From assembly GCA_029259675.1 (NCBI GenBank), contig JAJDES010000215.1:1-24455 (forward strand): 24,455 bases of DNA, given 5' to 3'. The first letter of the stretch is position 1; every line of letters begins with the position of its first letter. The position numbers and the translations under genes were made by a program. Below the pieces are notes generated by a model. That model was not told the origin of the DNA. It did not search any database and saw only the letters and a program-made list of their open reading frames with translations. Of the stretch, positions 7,722 through 16,240 are shown in pieces. Origin of the DNA: Planctomycetota bacterium. Its GTDB lineage: Bacteria; Planctomycetota; UBA1135; GCA-002686595.

Positions 7722-8024
7722 CTACAGCGTGGATGGACCCGATGCATCACGGCCTGCATTTGAGGGGAATTGACCAGAGTGCTGCCTCGCTGCCGAGTTG
7801 GCTGAAAGCTCGATAATGCGCTCTGTGGGCCCTGCAATTGGGCCCGGAAGGCACTTCCAAGCGTTTTGGAAATTCTTTGGCAGCCGCAGCCGCCCCCTTG
7901 CGCCATGGGAAGTGAGGCGGGAGGCCGGCAGCGCGCCGAGTCAAACCGAGCCCAACCTTCCCAGTTCGGCCCGAATGCCGATCGCACGAGTTTAGGGGCC
8001 AAGCCCCACGCTTGGAGACATCCC
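7722..8024. other. Non-coding leader region upstream of the methyltransferase gene
   Basis: No gene seen. It holds an inverted repeat, GGGCCC-7 nt-GGGCCC (7827-7845), and the GGGGC/GCCCC hairpin next to the ribosome site described separately. The frame upstream of 8025 is open from 7866 but rich in Pro and Gln, and it lacks the family's helices. Confidence 0.4.
7995..8016 (+). promoter_or_regulatory. Leader hairpin next to the ribosome binding site of the methyltransferase gene
   Basis: GGGGC (7995-7999) and GCCCC (8003-8007) pair around CAA, six bases before the GGAG (8013-8016) that serves the ATG at 8025 with 8-nt spacing. The SD supports that start. Control by the hairpin is conjecture. 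Confidence 0.45.
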
Positions 8025-8795
8025 ATGAAGCGCACAGTCGTTCTTCTTTACGGTTCACTTGTCTACGCCTTTTTCCTGGTCACCTTTCTGTGGGCAGTCG
8101 GATTCGTCGAGGGCATCGCCGTTCCCAAAGGCATCAACGACGGCAACCAAGGCGAGTTGCTTCCGTCGATTCTGGTCAACGTGTCCCTACTGGGATTGTT
8201 TGGCGTGCAACACTGCATCATGGCGCGTCCATGGTTCAAGAAACGCTGGACCAAGATCATTTCCCCCGCCGCGGAACGGGCGACATTTGTTCTCGTTACT
8301 TGCGCCATCTTGCAGCTCATTTTCGCCCAATGGCAACCCCTCCACGAAACCGTATGGAGTTTCTCGGGCGCTGTGGCCACAACAATGAGCGTGCTCTCCT
8401 ACCTGGGCTTTGGAATCGTTTTGGTGTCGACCTTCATGATTGACCACTTCGATCTCTTCGGCATCAAGCAAGCGGTCAATCATTTCCGCGGCAAGCCCCA
8501 CGTCGATCCCAAGTTTCACGTCGCATCGATCTATCGCTACACGCGCCACCCGCTCTACCTGGGATTCATGCTCGCTTTTTGGTCGGCGCCGGTCATGACC
8601 CAAGGACACATGCTCTTTGCCGGAGTATGCACGGCATTCATTCTCGTAGCCGTTCGCTTTGAAGAGCACGACCTGATCTCAGCTCACGGTGAGGACTACA
8701 TCGATTACAAGCGGCGCGTTCCAATGATCTTGCCCCTACGCGGCCGATCCTACGATCACAAGCCGAGCTCGGCGCGAATGGCATCGGCGAACTGA
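8025..8795 (+). CDS. mddA: MddA-like membrane S-methyltransferase (methanethiol S-methyltransferase / NnrU-isoprenylcysteine MT superfamily)
   Basis: This 256-residue protein has about five or six membrane helices. Its C-terminal half carries the superfamily's AdoMet-binding signature: YRYTRHPLYLGF (170-181), then GHMLFA, EEHDL (213-217) and HGEDYIDYKRRVPM. This arrangement, with MTQGHMLFA before the EExDL block, resembles MddA, which methylates methanethiol to dimethyl sulfide. Isoprenylcysteine carboxyl methyltransferase-like and NnrU proteins share the fold, so the substrate is not certain. The start at 8025 is fixed by a GGAG 8 nt upstream and by the first helix following at once. The gene stands alone, with its own long leader and a strong intrinsic terminator about 100 nt after the stop. 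Confidence 0.75.
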   Translation: MKRTVVLLYGSLVYAFFLVTFLWAVGFVEGIAVPKGINDGNQGELLPSILVNVSLLGLFGVQHCIMARPWFKKRWTKIISPAAERATFVLVTCAILQLIFAQWQPLHETVWSFSGAVATTMSVLSYLGFGIVLVSTFMIDHFDLFGIKQAVNHFRGKPHVDPKFHVASIYRYTRHPLYLGFMLAFWSAPVMTQGHMLFAGVCTAFILVAVRFEEHDLISAHGEDYIDYKRRVPMILPLRGRSYDHKPSSARMASAN

Positions 8796-8895
8796 GGCCG
8801 CGAAAGTTCCTTTGCGTAGCTTCTAAGATCGCTCAAGGAGCATCCATCGGCCGCCGACTCACGACTGGCGCAGGCAGGCTTCGCAAGCGTGAACT

Positions 8896-8939
8896 CCCCG
8901 CAAGTTTGCTCTCCAATGAGCTGCTTGCGGGGATTTTTT
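8896..8939 (+). terminator. Strong intrinsic terminator
   Basis: CCCCGCAAG (8896-8904) pairs perfectly with CTTGCGGGG (8924-8932). An inner GCTC/GAGC stem extends the hairpin, and ATTTTTT follows. It lies 100 nt after the methyltransferase stop. The rest of 8796-9120 shows no gene. Confidence 0.85.
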
Positions 8940-9120
8940 GGTGGAGTCGTGCTTGGCTGGGCACATCCAGTCCGTCCTGTGCGAATGTACATCGACGTGG
9001 ACCGGCACCGCTGAAACAAGGCACAACCCGTTCCCCCGCAGTCCGCATCTGTCATGAATGATTGAACCGAGATAAGCTGCCGAACATCGCAGCGCCACCG
9101 GCCCGCGCCACATAAATTCC

Positions 9121-10335
9121 ATGCTTGCTTCAAAGTACAAACAATTCGGCGGCGTCCACGCTCAGTCCGCGGGCATTCAACATCTCTTGGCCTACGCCGG
9201 AGTCCGAGACCCCATTAGCCAGCAAGCCTTCAGCGAAGCGGCGCTATTTGTCATTTCAGGTGGGATCGGCAACGGCTACTCCTTTTGCCCCTCACTGCCC
9301 CGTTCCGGCAAGAGCGGCGGCGTGACGATTATCGCAAGCCACCGCAGTTACAGTTTTGATGGCTCGCACGAAGCCGACACCCTCAAAAGGCTCGGAGTGA
9401 AGGCTCTGATGAGTGAAAGCTCGAGCGCCAATGCGGCACAAAACAAATTGCTGGGTGCGATTGAGCAGGGCAACCCGGCCTACGTTTGGTGCTCACCTAA
9501 CCTCGACTTCCACGGTTCCAGCTTTACCGACGCCTGCACCGGCGGGTTTTACGCTGTCGTCGTTCACGCAATCGATCAAGACAGTCAGAAGGCCGAAGTC
9601 TCAGGATTGGCCAAGACATCCATGGAGACCTCGCTTGCGAGATTGGCCGCGGCGCGGGCGGATGTTTGCACGTACAAGAATCGCGCTATGGTCTTGAGCG
9701 GATCGGCCTCACCCAGCGCGACCAAGACCAAGCAAGCTTACTTAAGCGGTTTGCGCGCCGGGATTCTCGAACAACAGAAACCGAAGATGCGCACGTTCAG
9801 CTTGGAGGGCCTGGAGATGCTGTCGGCTCGCATCGCCAACCCAAAGAGCAAACAGGGTTGGCCTGTGGTTTACCCCGGCGGAAAGTTGTTTTGGGCGCTG
9901 CGAGACATCTTCACTTCGGTCGTAAGCTCTGCCGATTCCGGATTGTTGCGCCCCCTGTTTGCGGATGGCCTCGAGCAAGCTGCCAAGGCTACCGGCCGCA
10001 AAACTCTCATGGGTTGTGCTGAGGAATACCGCGCCTTGGGCCGGCAATGGAAGGCCTTGGCAGAAGCCTCCCTGCCCAGCAAAATTCCGGCTTTCGCCGA
10101 CGCGAAGCGCCTCCTCAAAAGCCGCAACAAGGCTCACATACGGGGCAGCAAGGGCCTGCAACAATACGCGACGTGCGTCAGAGAATTGCACCGGCAAGAG
10201 CTTTCTCTACTGAAAAAGTTCCCGCTGAGCCCAAGCGAAAGCATGGATTTGCTGCAGGCACTTCGCCCCCGCATTGACTCGCTGCACGCGGCGGAGCAAC
10301 AGGCCCTGGACAACTTGGCTAAAGCCGTGAAGTGA
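9121..10335 (+). CDS. BtrH_N / DUF4872-like protein lacking the usual N-terminal Cys
   Basis: This 404-residue soluble protein has no signal or membrane segment. Its start (GGVHAQSAGIQHLLAYAG, then FSEAALFVISGGIGNGYSF) follows the pattern of the butirosin-H N-terminal family, a papain-like or acyltransferase-type fold usually paired with DUF4872. Next come a region about the lineage of the second motif set (VWCSPNLDFHG, VVHAIDQDSQKAEVSG) and a helical C-terminal half ending in an Ala/Lys-rich tail. Family members normally have HC where this one has His13-Ala14, so the putative nucleophile is gone, unless the Cys in VWC or TDAC takes its place. BtrH itself transfers an acyl side chain in butirosin biosynthesis, but no other biosynthetic genes are seen here. 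No ribosome site is obvious. Function unknown; family call moderate. Confidence 0.65.
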   Translation: MLASKYKQFGGVHAQSAGIQHLLAYAGVRDPISQQAFSEAALFVISGGIGNGYSFCPSLPRSGKSGGVTIIASHRSYSFDGSHEADTLKRLGVKALMSESSSANAAQNKLLGAIEQGNPAYVWCSPNLDFHGSSFTDACTGGFYAVVVHAIDQDSQKAEVSGLAKTSMETSLARLAAARADVCTYKNRAMVLSGSASPSATKTKQAYLSGLRAGILEQQKPKMRTFSLEGLEMLSARIANPKSKQGWPVVYPGGKLFWALRDIFTSVVSSADSGLLRPLFADGLEQAAKATGRKTLMGCAEEYRALGRQWKALAEASLPSKIPAFADAKRLLKSRNKAHIRGSKGLQQYATCVRELHRQELSLLKKFPLSPSESMDLLQALRPRIDSLHAAEQQALDNLAKAVK

Positions 10336-10352
10336 GTGGATCACCGCTGAAC

Positions 10353-10397
10353 CGGGGCGCCTTGGTAGGCTCGATTACCTACCTGCGCCCCGTTCTG
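10353..10397 (+). terminator. Candidate terminator between convergent genes
   Basis: CGGGGCGC (10353-10360) pairs with GCGCCCCG (10385-10392), and inside it GGTAGG pairs with CCTACC. The following TTCTGT is a poor T-run. It lies 17 nt after the plus-strand stop and may serve both convergent genes. Confidence 0.55.
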
Positions 10398-10480
10398 TAG
10401 CAAGTCGCGTTAGCTGCCAATGTTCCGTGCCCGATGGCAGGCAACCGCGAACTTTCGAGCACGCCGCCGCTTCCGTCAGC

Positions 10481-11734
10481 TCAATAGGAGCCGTCCAAGA
10501 ACAGGAGGCTTCGCATCGGTGCCAAATCGGTGGTTTGGTTGATCAGGTCCAAAAACACCGGCTGCGCATAAATGCTGAATCCGTCAAGCCCGGCGCCCAA
10601 ATCGGAGATAGGCAGGTCCTTTGTCTTGAGTCCGGAGGCGGGGATGAAGCCGCGATTCTGCACAAACAGATTTCCACCAAGGTGCAGCGGAAGCTCAATT
10701 CCATCCAGTCCAACCGCCGGAATGCTGGTGGCGGAAAACAGCAACAGGATCAAGTTGCCCGGTTCACCCGAATACGACTCGTGAAGGACTTCGCCTTCCT
10801 GCACCGGTGATTGAGCAAAAAAACTGCGCACGGGACCGGCGTTCACGGATGCACTACCGTCGACAATGTCCAGAGCTATACCATCGGGCCCATTAACACA
10901 GGGTGCTTCGGCCAATTGGCCGCCCAAGCCCGGGTTCAAATCGCTGTCATAGGTCCTTAGTACCGGATTGCCCGAAATCAGCAAGACCGCATTTCCACCC
11001 GGCCCACCACTTTGGCAGGCACCGAAGGGCGAAGAGGGAACAGCTTGGTATCCGAAGCCTCCGCTGATCGTGGATCCACTCGCAAGGACTTCCGAATCCA
11101 TAACCCCCAAGCCCGGACCACCCGCAATTTGAGCGCTTACCGAATTTCCGCCTCGCAAAGTCGAGGAGTAAATTTGGACGTTCGAGCGCACGGCACGCAG
11201 GCCGAAGCCGGAGGAGCTGACCGGGTCGCAAAGTGGGAAGCATGGCAAGATCGTAGATTCATTCCCGCCCCTTATGGTCGATTGCATGATTGTCACCGAA
11301 TCGCTGTCTCGGATGACGGGCCCGTTTCCCTGCCCCGTACTGGCCACCAGGAAACACGATTGCAAAAAGATCGCACCGCTGTTGTCTTCGCAAACCAACG
11401 GCTCGCTTCCCAAACCGGACAATCCATTCAGCGTGACGGATTGACTCGCAGCGAGATTGCGCACAACAATCGGAGAGTCGAATTCGGCGGTTCCAAATAG
11501 ATCCGCTTGGAGATCGTTCGTAATAACAACCGACTGTCCATCGACCACAAAGCCGGGGTATTGACCGTTTCTGACCAAGATGATTGCGCCCTCGGGAGCC
11601 ACCTCAAGCGCCGCTTGAACATCGACGAATTCCGGCGTTCCCCCGGCCTCCGAACCGACGACCAAAACACCTTGCGCCTGACTCGTAAGGCTCAAAAAGA
11701 CGCAAGCAAGGAAACTGGGGATTAGTGCTTTCAT
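10481..11734 (-). CDS. Secreted right-handed beta-helix (pectate-lyase-like) protein
   Basis: This 417-residue protein begins with a clear signal peptide (MKALIPSFLACVFLSLTSQAQG). The mature start then reads FVDVQAALEVAPEGAIILVRNGQY followed by FVVDGQSVVI, the opening of the pectate-lyase/NosD-like parallel beta-helix fold. In these proteins a coil describes 'how an event table is spread', with repeated short strands and Gly/Asn/Ser turns. Here they run through about residue 300 (for example VTIMQSTIRGGN, VQIYSSTLRGGN). A final domain of about 120 residues looks like a C-terminal beta-sandwich. Catalytic residues of a lyase cannot be identified, so a structural or carbohydrate-binding role is as likely. 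Six Cys are scattered in the helix. The gene follows the CHAT gene on the same strand after 241 nt and may share its transcript. Paralogues of this type are numerous in some planctomycetes. Confidence 0.8.
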   Translation of the reverse strand: MKALIPSFLACVFLSLTSQAQGVLVVGSEAGGTPEFVDVQAALEVAPEGAIILVRNGQYPGFVVDGQSVVITNDLQADLFGTAEFDSPIVVRNLAASQSVTLNGLSGLGSEPLVCEDNSGAIFLQSCFLVASTGQGNGPVIRDSDSVTIMQSTIRGGNESTILPCFPLCDPVSSSGFGLRAVRSNVQIYSSTLRGGNSVSAQIAGGPGLGVMDSEVLASGSTISGGFGYQAVPSSPFGACQSGGPGGNAVLLISGNPVLRTYDSDLNPGLGGQLAEAPCVNGPDGIALDIVDGSASVNAGPVRSFFAQSPVQEGEVLHESYSGEPGNLILLLFSATSIPAVGLDGIELPLHLGGNLFVQNRGFIPASGLKTKDLPISDLGAGLDGFSIYAQPVFLDLINQTTDLAPMRSLLFLDGSY

Positions 11735-11975
11735 GGGGATCTATTGGAGTCTGTGAGTTCGTAAAGACGAGACCTGCTTTGGCACCTTTGCCGATTCCAT
11801 GCAGTACTCATGTCCTCAACTCTGAGTAGATATGGGTTTGAGGCCCTCATCCCATAGGACGGATGCAATTTGCTCTTGGAGCAAGTTGCTTGGCCTGAAT
11901 TCGCTTTGAAACCTGCACCCAGCGCCGTCTTACTCATCCAAAACATGCGAGCCGCACGGAGCACGGCGGACTTGC

Positions 11976-14900
11976 CTAATTCGGGCTCCCAACCAAGTTC
12001 CAAGCGGCGAGATCGCGCCACTCCCAACGCGAACTGCCATCCCCATTTTTTTCGGCCCTCATCGCCCGCTTTGCGCGCCGAAGAGATTCCTGGGCATCCA
12101 ATCCTTCGATCCAAAGGTATGAATAGAAATGCTCCATGAATGCGCGCGCCGAGCGGTCGCCAACTCTCCACCTTGCGCCCAGCACCGCATCGGCACCGGC
12201 AATCAGGAAAGCACTTTGCAGCGACGCCAAACCGCGGCCGGCGGCCACAACTCCGAGACTTGAATCGCAAGCCGACAAGACAACCAAGTCACATGCCTTG
12301 AGATTCAGAGTCGCGAGAACTTCGGCGCGGACAAGCTCATTGGGTTGCGGTCCAAGTTCCAAGCCCGAATAACTAAGCGGACTGAGGACCGTGCTGAATT
12401 GATCGCTCCAGCTGGAGCGGTACACGTCAATCAAGGGATCCAAGGCAACTCGCTCTTCAAGTTCGCCCGTCAACTCTGACTCGAAGACACCATGGGTTGC
12501 AATGTGCAAGAAGTGTGCGGATTCGGAGGCATCAAGTAAGTTCGCAAGGCTCTCTTGGCTTTCAACTATCAACGTGTTGCAGGCTGGAAACTGCCTTCGG
12601 AAAAGGGAATCGATCACTTGGACCTCTCGCCAAGCTTCCAGCAGAGTAACTCTCTCGCTATTCCGATTCCCCCCGGCACTGTCCAGTTCTTGCGGGCCTG
12701 TGCCGTGCTTGCGGGAAGCAGGTTCAAGCCCCTCGTTTTCCGACCGCACAGGGTCGCGCTGATTCGGTGCGATGCTTACCAAGCGGCATTTGGATTCCAG
12801 CCCTTGATCGGGCGCAATTCCCCTGCTGTTCCATTCAGCCAACTTGAACAAGCTGGGCCAAACCGTTGTGGGCGGGGCGAGGTCGCCTATCGAAGCAACA
12901 ACTTCCTCAAGTGGAACCAATTCAAGCGGTCCGTCCAATGACATATGAACCTTGGTAGGACTTCCAACGGCCTCCAATACCGGTTTCCACAAGAGAGTCC
13001 CCAAGCGCTCGCAAATGACCTCGGCTCGCCGACTCTGCTCGTCGGGAGTCAAACTCCATCCCAGTTCATCTTCCACCAACTGTCGAAGATCCGCGATGGC
13101 CGAGGAGACAGCGGCGTCCCCACCAAGCTCAACGCGAGCAACATCGCCGCTTGGCAGCAAGACGAAGGCCACCCAAGCCCAGTCGGCGCGAATCCTGGAT
13201 GGCGCCTTCGAAAACTCCCATTTCCTGTAGCGGCGCATGGATACCGCGTATTCGCCCGGCTTCAACGCCCCATGGACTTCATCCATCCCAGGCAAGTCTC
13301 GCCGCGGACCGAACTCCAAGAGCCTTTCTTCAACACGATCGCGAGCCATCCGGATCTCCGCTAAGTCGGCGGGACTGACTCTGTTCGCAATCGCGATTCC
13401 AAGCTGCTCAGAACGCCTGCGCAACTCGGAGCGAAGCTCAGCATGCAACTCGTTCGCGTTCTTGGCGGAGCTTGACTCTGGCTCGCCCCCTGCGACCTGA
13501 TGTGAACCCAAAGGCATTGGATCTCCACGGTTGAGTTCGATCAGCAGGAGCAAGAGTCGATTGAGCTCCACATCTTGTCCCTCCTCCGACATAGTCAAAG
13601 ACAGCAAGCCGTCAACACTGGCGGCAACGTGCTGCGCATCCCACTTCAGCGGAAACCAACCGCGACTGACCTGCGCGCGGCGCATGCGCTTTTCGAGCAA
13701 CGCCCCCACCTCAAGCACCGCAGTCCTCACAAGCTTGCGCTCGCCCATCAAGGCCAAGATGTAGGCGCGGTGCAATCCAAGTGCGCGGCGACTGTCAGCG
13801 CTAGTCTCCGGATGCTTGTTCAAAGCAGCCATGCACGTATCCGCCAGCTCCAATGCTTCAGTCAATCGCCCCTGCGCAAGTCGCACGCGCGAGAGGCACT
13901 GCCCGGCATTGTTTGCCACGATCGAATCCGCCCCATGAAAGCGGACGGCTTGACTCAATGCAGATTCAGCAAGTTGCACGGCCTCTTGAAGCGCATCCGC
14001 TTCATCGCGACTGCACAGTTCGGTGGCCAGGTCCATGCGTGCCTCCAAAGCCGGAATGGATCCCGCATCCACTCGCTTGGCAATGGAATCTATGGCCTGA
14101 CGGCGCAGGCGCTCCGATTGCTCCAGCTCACCCCGAGCCTCGCGCAAGTCCGCCAAGGCTAAACGTGCGAGCTGAACGGTGCGCGACTCCCCTAGGCTCT
14201 CCAGACCCAATTGCAGGCATTCTTCCAGAATCGCCTCGCCCGTCGCCGCGTGCCCCTGGGCCACGAGTACCTTTGCGAACTCCACCTTGGTTTCCAAAAC
14301 CATTGGGTCGTTCTTCTGCCTGACACCTTCAAAGTCCCTGAGCGTGCGCTCAAAGAGCTGGCGCGAATCGCTCAATCGGCCCAATCCAAACAGGTTAAGC
14401 GCCATGTGGTAGCGAACGAACGTGAGCCGATTCGGATCTCGCTCGAAGTACTGTGCGTAAGGCGCAAAGCTGGCGTCATACAGTTCTTCCGCGCGCTCAT
14501 GCCGCCCAAGTTCGACGTAGACAGCCGCAAGCTCTATTCCCGTTTGCGCCGAGTTGGGGCCATCGACCCCTTCTCCAATGACAAATCCCTCGTAGGCTTC
14601 CTCCAACAATTTGGCGGCAGCGTGATAATCGAGCCTTCGGGTAAAACACATCGCCAAGAATCTGCGTGCTGAATAGGCGATGCGTTCATTCCCCTGCCCG
14701 CTTTCCACCAAATCGAAAAGGAGCTGATCGAGCTCCGCCTCTGCCAACAACGGGCTAAAGTCAGTGCACAGCAACCAACCGTGTTGCAGCCTGGCATTGA
14801 ATGCGAGCTCTCGCAGTTGAACATTCGCATCATCCAAGTCCCGGTAGCAGTATTCGAAGGCCCCCAAGGACTCCCGCAAGATTTCGATGTTGTGGCCTTG

Positions 14901-15209
14901 GGTTCCCAGATAATGCAGCAGGATGCCAAAGTGGAAGTGTGCAAAACGCAGGTTTCCGTCTCCCGGCTCCAGCACCGCCCCCAAGTTTTGAATACCCGCT
15001 TCGAAAGCCTGCCGGCCTTTCAAGAATCGCCCGTCACCTGTCAATTGAATGCCCAATTCAATCTGACGGTTTCCCAACTCGGAAAGATTCGGTTCGTCCT
15101 GCAGCAGCAAGCTCTCAATCGCCTGCTCCAATTCAGCCGCGCTGCGGGGACTTCCCAGGTGTTGGGCCGGGGCAAGCAGCGCCATGAGGGTTAGAAGGAT
15201 TGAATTCAC
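11976..15209 (-). CDS. TPR-CHAT protein (caspase-HetF-associated-with-TPR protease-like)
   Basis: This 1077-residue protein has a GTG start that gives a short hydrophobic N-terminus (NSILLTLMALLAPAQ), probably a signal peptide. An ATG at 15185 is the alternative start. Helical TPR-like repeats fill about 40-520 (for example the pairs around AAVYVELGRHERAEELYDAS and LADLREARGELEQSERLRRQ), and a charged linker with Ser-rich patches follows. The CHAT domain covers about 650-1077. It keeps the caspase-like dyad: His906 in HIATHGVF and Cys981 in VVLSACDSS. Downstream, GRGLASLQSAFLIAGADAVLGARWRV and a C-terminal LAAWNLVGSPN are classic CHAT motifs. CHAT proteins are cysteine proteases of the separase/caspase clan, some acting in defence or cell-death circuits. 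It is divergent from a sigma-like gene. An exported location would be unusual for a regulated protease and should be confirmed. Confidence 0.9.
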   Translation of the reverse strand: MNSILLTLMALLAPAQHLGSPRSAAELEQAIESLLLQDEPNLSELGNRQIELGIQLTGDGRFLKGRQAFEAGIQNLGAVLEPGDGNLRFAHFHFGILLHYLGTQGHNIEILRESLGAFEYCYRDLDDANVQLRELAFNARLQHGWLLCTDFSPLLAEAELDQLLFDLVESGQGNERIAYSARRFLAMCFTRRLDYHAAAKLLEEAYEGFVIGEGVDGPNSAQTGIELAAVYVELGRHERAEELYDASFAPYAQYFERDPNRLTFVRYHMALNLFGLGRLSDSRQLFERTLRDFEGVRQKNDPMVLETKVEFAKVLVAQGHAATGEAILEECLQLGLESLGESRTVQLARLALADLREARGELEQSERLRRQAIDSIAKRVDAGSIPALEARMDLATELCSRDEADALQEAVQLAESALSQAVRFHGADSIVANNAGQCLSRVRLAQGRLTEALELADTCMAALNKHPETSADSRRALGLHRAYILALMGERKLVRTAVLEVGALLEKRMRRAQVSRGWFPLKWDAQHVAASVDGLLSLTMSEEGQDVELNRLLLLLIELNRGDPMPLGSHQVAGGEPESSSAKNANELHAELRSELRRRSEQLGIAIANRVSPADLAEIRMARDRVEERLLEFGPRRDLPGMDEVHGALKPGEYAVSMRRYRKWEFSKAPSRIRADWAWVAFVLLPSGDVARVELGGDAAVSSAIADLRQLVEDELGWSLTPDEQSRRAEVICERLGTLLWKPVLEAVGSPTKVHMSLDGPLELVPLEEVVASIGDLAPPTTVWPSLFKLAEWNSRGIAPDQGLESKCRLVSIAPNQRDPVRSENEGLEPASRKHGTGPQELDSAGGNRNSERVTLLEAWREVQVIDSLFRRQFPACNTLIVESQESLANLLDASESAHFLHIATHGVFESELTGELEERVALDPLIDVYRSSWSDQFSTVLSPLSYSGLELGPQPNELVRAEVLATLNLKACDLVVLSACDSSLGVVAAGRGLASLQSAFLIAGADAVLGARWRVGDRSARAFMEHFYSYLWIEGLDAQESLRRAKRAMRAEKNGDGSSRWEWRDLAAWNLVGSPN

Positions 15210-15406
15210 TGAGAAGCTGATCGAGCGGCATTTGCCGTCGGTGGAATTGCGATTGGGGTGGACGTGCGCGGAGCCTAAAACGTCGCTTGAACTTTAGAAC
15301 GGAAGGAATTGCTCAGGTGGAGCATTCTTAGTGAAAGCTTTGCCCAGTCCCTACGTGTCGTCCGTCCTAAAGAATAGAGTTCGCGCATATCCCGCCTCCC
15401 CCGGCT

Positions 15407-15412
15407 TATACT
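15407..15412 (+). promoter_or_regulatory. Weak -10-like element in the divergent intergenic region
   Basis: TATACT lies 73 nt before the first possible sigma-gene start, in the 275-nt region between the divergent CHAT and sigma genes. No convincing -35 box sits at the right distance. It is offered only as a candidate promoter. Confidence 0.3.
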
Positions 15413-15484
15413 CTGCCTAACGGCGCATGCATCCACGGGACTCCCAACCTCTTCCGTGGAAGACTGTCGCTTTTAGCGCAAACC

Positions 15485-16240
15485 ATGGGAAGTGCCAGAA
15501 ATCGGGAAGAGCTGCTCAACTGCACAATGAGCGAATGTAGCTTTCACTCGGCCGGAAACGGGTGTCGCATGGCCCAGGGCATTCGGCCACAGGAGGCTGT
15601 TGCGCTAATGCATGCGGGCTCCGGCCTGGACCAGCAACACTGTTCCCTAATGACCACGCTGTTGAGCGCTTTTTCAAGTTCCCAATTGGGCCCCGGTGCG
15701 AGTCGTCAAGACTCACTCGGCAGGCTGTACATTCTTCTGCAGCACTTGGCGACGGCAGCCAACGAAGAGCGCATCGGGCTCGGATACATTCTCAAATCCA
15801 TTGCTCGGGCAAAAATTGATGAACAACGGCGCAGTGACGGCCGTGCGAGATGCGGTAGCTGTCGAGCCTATGGGTGGAATTCGCGCCGATGCCTGGCGCG
15901 CGACACTCCCCACATTCAGGAGCTGCGTCCGGACACGGAGCCAGGGCGCCTCACTCCGGCTTGCCTTTCCTACCAATCGATTCGGGCCAGCGCCGCGGAA
16001 GAAGCCTTGAACGGCAAGGCCGCCGCCAAATCATCCACCAATGCCGTGCGACTCATGCGCGCCCTGCGCATATTGGAGCGCACGAACATGCGTGCGGCGG
16101 CGCTCTTAACGGAGCACTACTTCGAAGGTCGATCCCTGCGCAGTCTTGAGGCCATGGCGGGTGTCGATCGCCGCACGCTAGCGCGTGAAATGCGCGCCGC
16201 TGAGTATGAACTCGGTGCGCTTTTGGAGGATCTGCCGTGA
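15485..16240 (+). CDS. ECF-type sigma-70 factor, unusual Cys-rich form
   Basis: The C-terminal 60 residues form a good sigma region 4: HYFEGRSLRSLEAMAGVDRRTLAREMRAAEYEL matches the 'lryFeGls.eEIA..lgvs.rTV.Rd...A...L' pattern of the planctomycete-rich ECF group. A region-2-like stretch, LYILLQHLATAANEERIGLGYILKSIARAKIDEQRR, precedes it. Family alignment suggests the protein may really start at the ATG at 15650 (MTTLLSAF, like the usual 'vTeLLqa'). The 55 residues before it, from 15485, look non-homologous and carry four or five Cys. The link between regions 2 and 4 is longer than usual and holds CGSC and further Cys, so a metal- or redox-responsive insert is possible. A frameshifted sequence is the alternative. 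Its stop overlaps the next start by 4 nt. Confidence 0.7.
   Translation: MGSARNREELLNCTMSECSFHSAGNGCRMAQGIRPQEAVALMHAGSGLDQQHCSLMTTLLSAFSSSQLGPGASRQDSLGRLYILLQHLATAANEERIGLGYILKSIARAKIDEQRRSDGRARCGSCRAYGWNSRRCLARDTPHIQELRPDTEPGRLTPACLSYQSIRASAAEEALNGKAAAKSSTNAVRLMRALRILERTNMRAAALLTEHYFEGRSLRSLEAMAGVDRRTLAREMRAAEYELGALLEDLP
16225..16229 (+). promoter_or_regulatory. Strong Shine-Dalgarno fixing the GTG start at 16237
   Basis: GGAGG lies 7 nt before the GTG at 16237, inside the end of the sigma gene. With the GTGA overlap it shows translational coupling of the two genes. It is the clearest ribosome site in the window. Confidence 0.8.

Noticed and set aside
11012..11500. Plus-strand frame opposite the beta-helix gene
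   Set aside because: It lies wholly inside a gene with a clear signal peptide and repeats on the other strand, and it has no recognisable domain.
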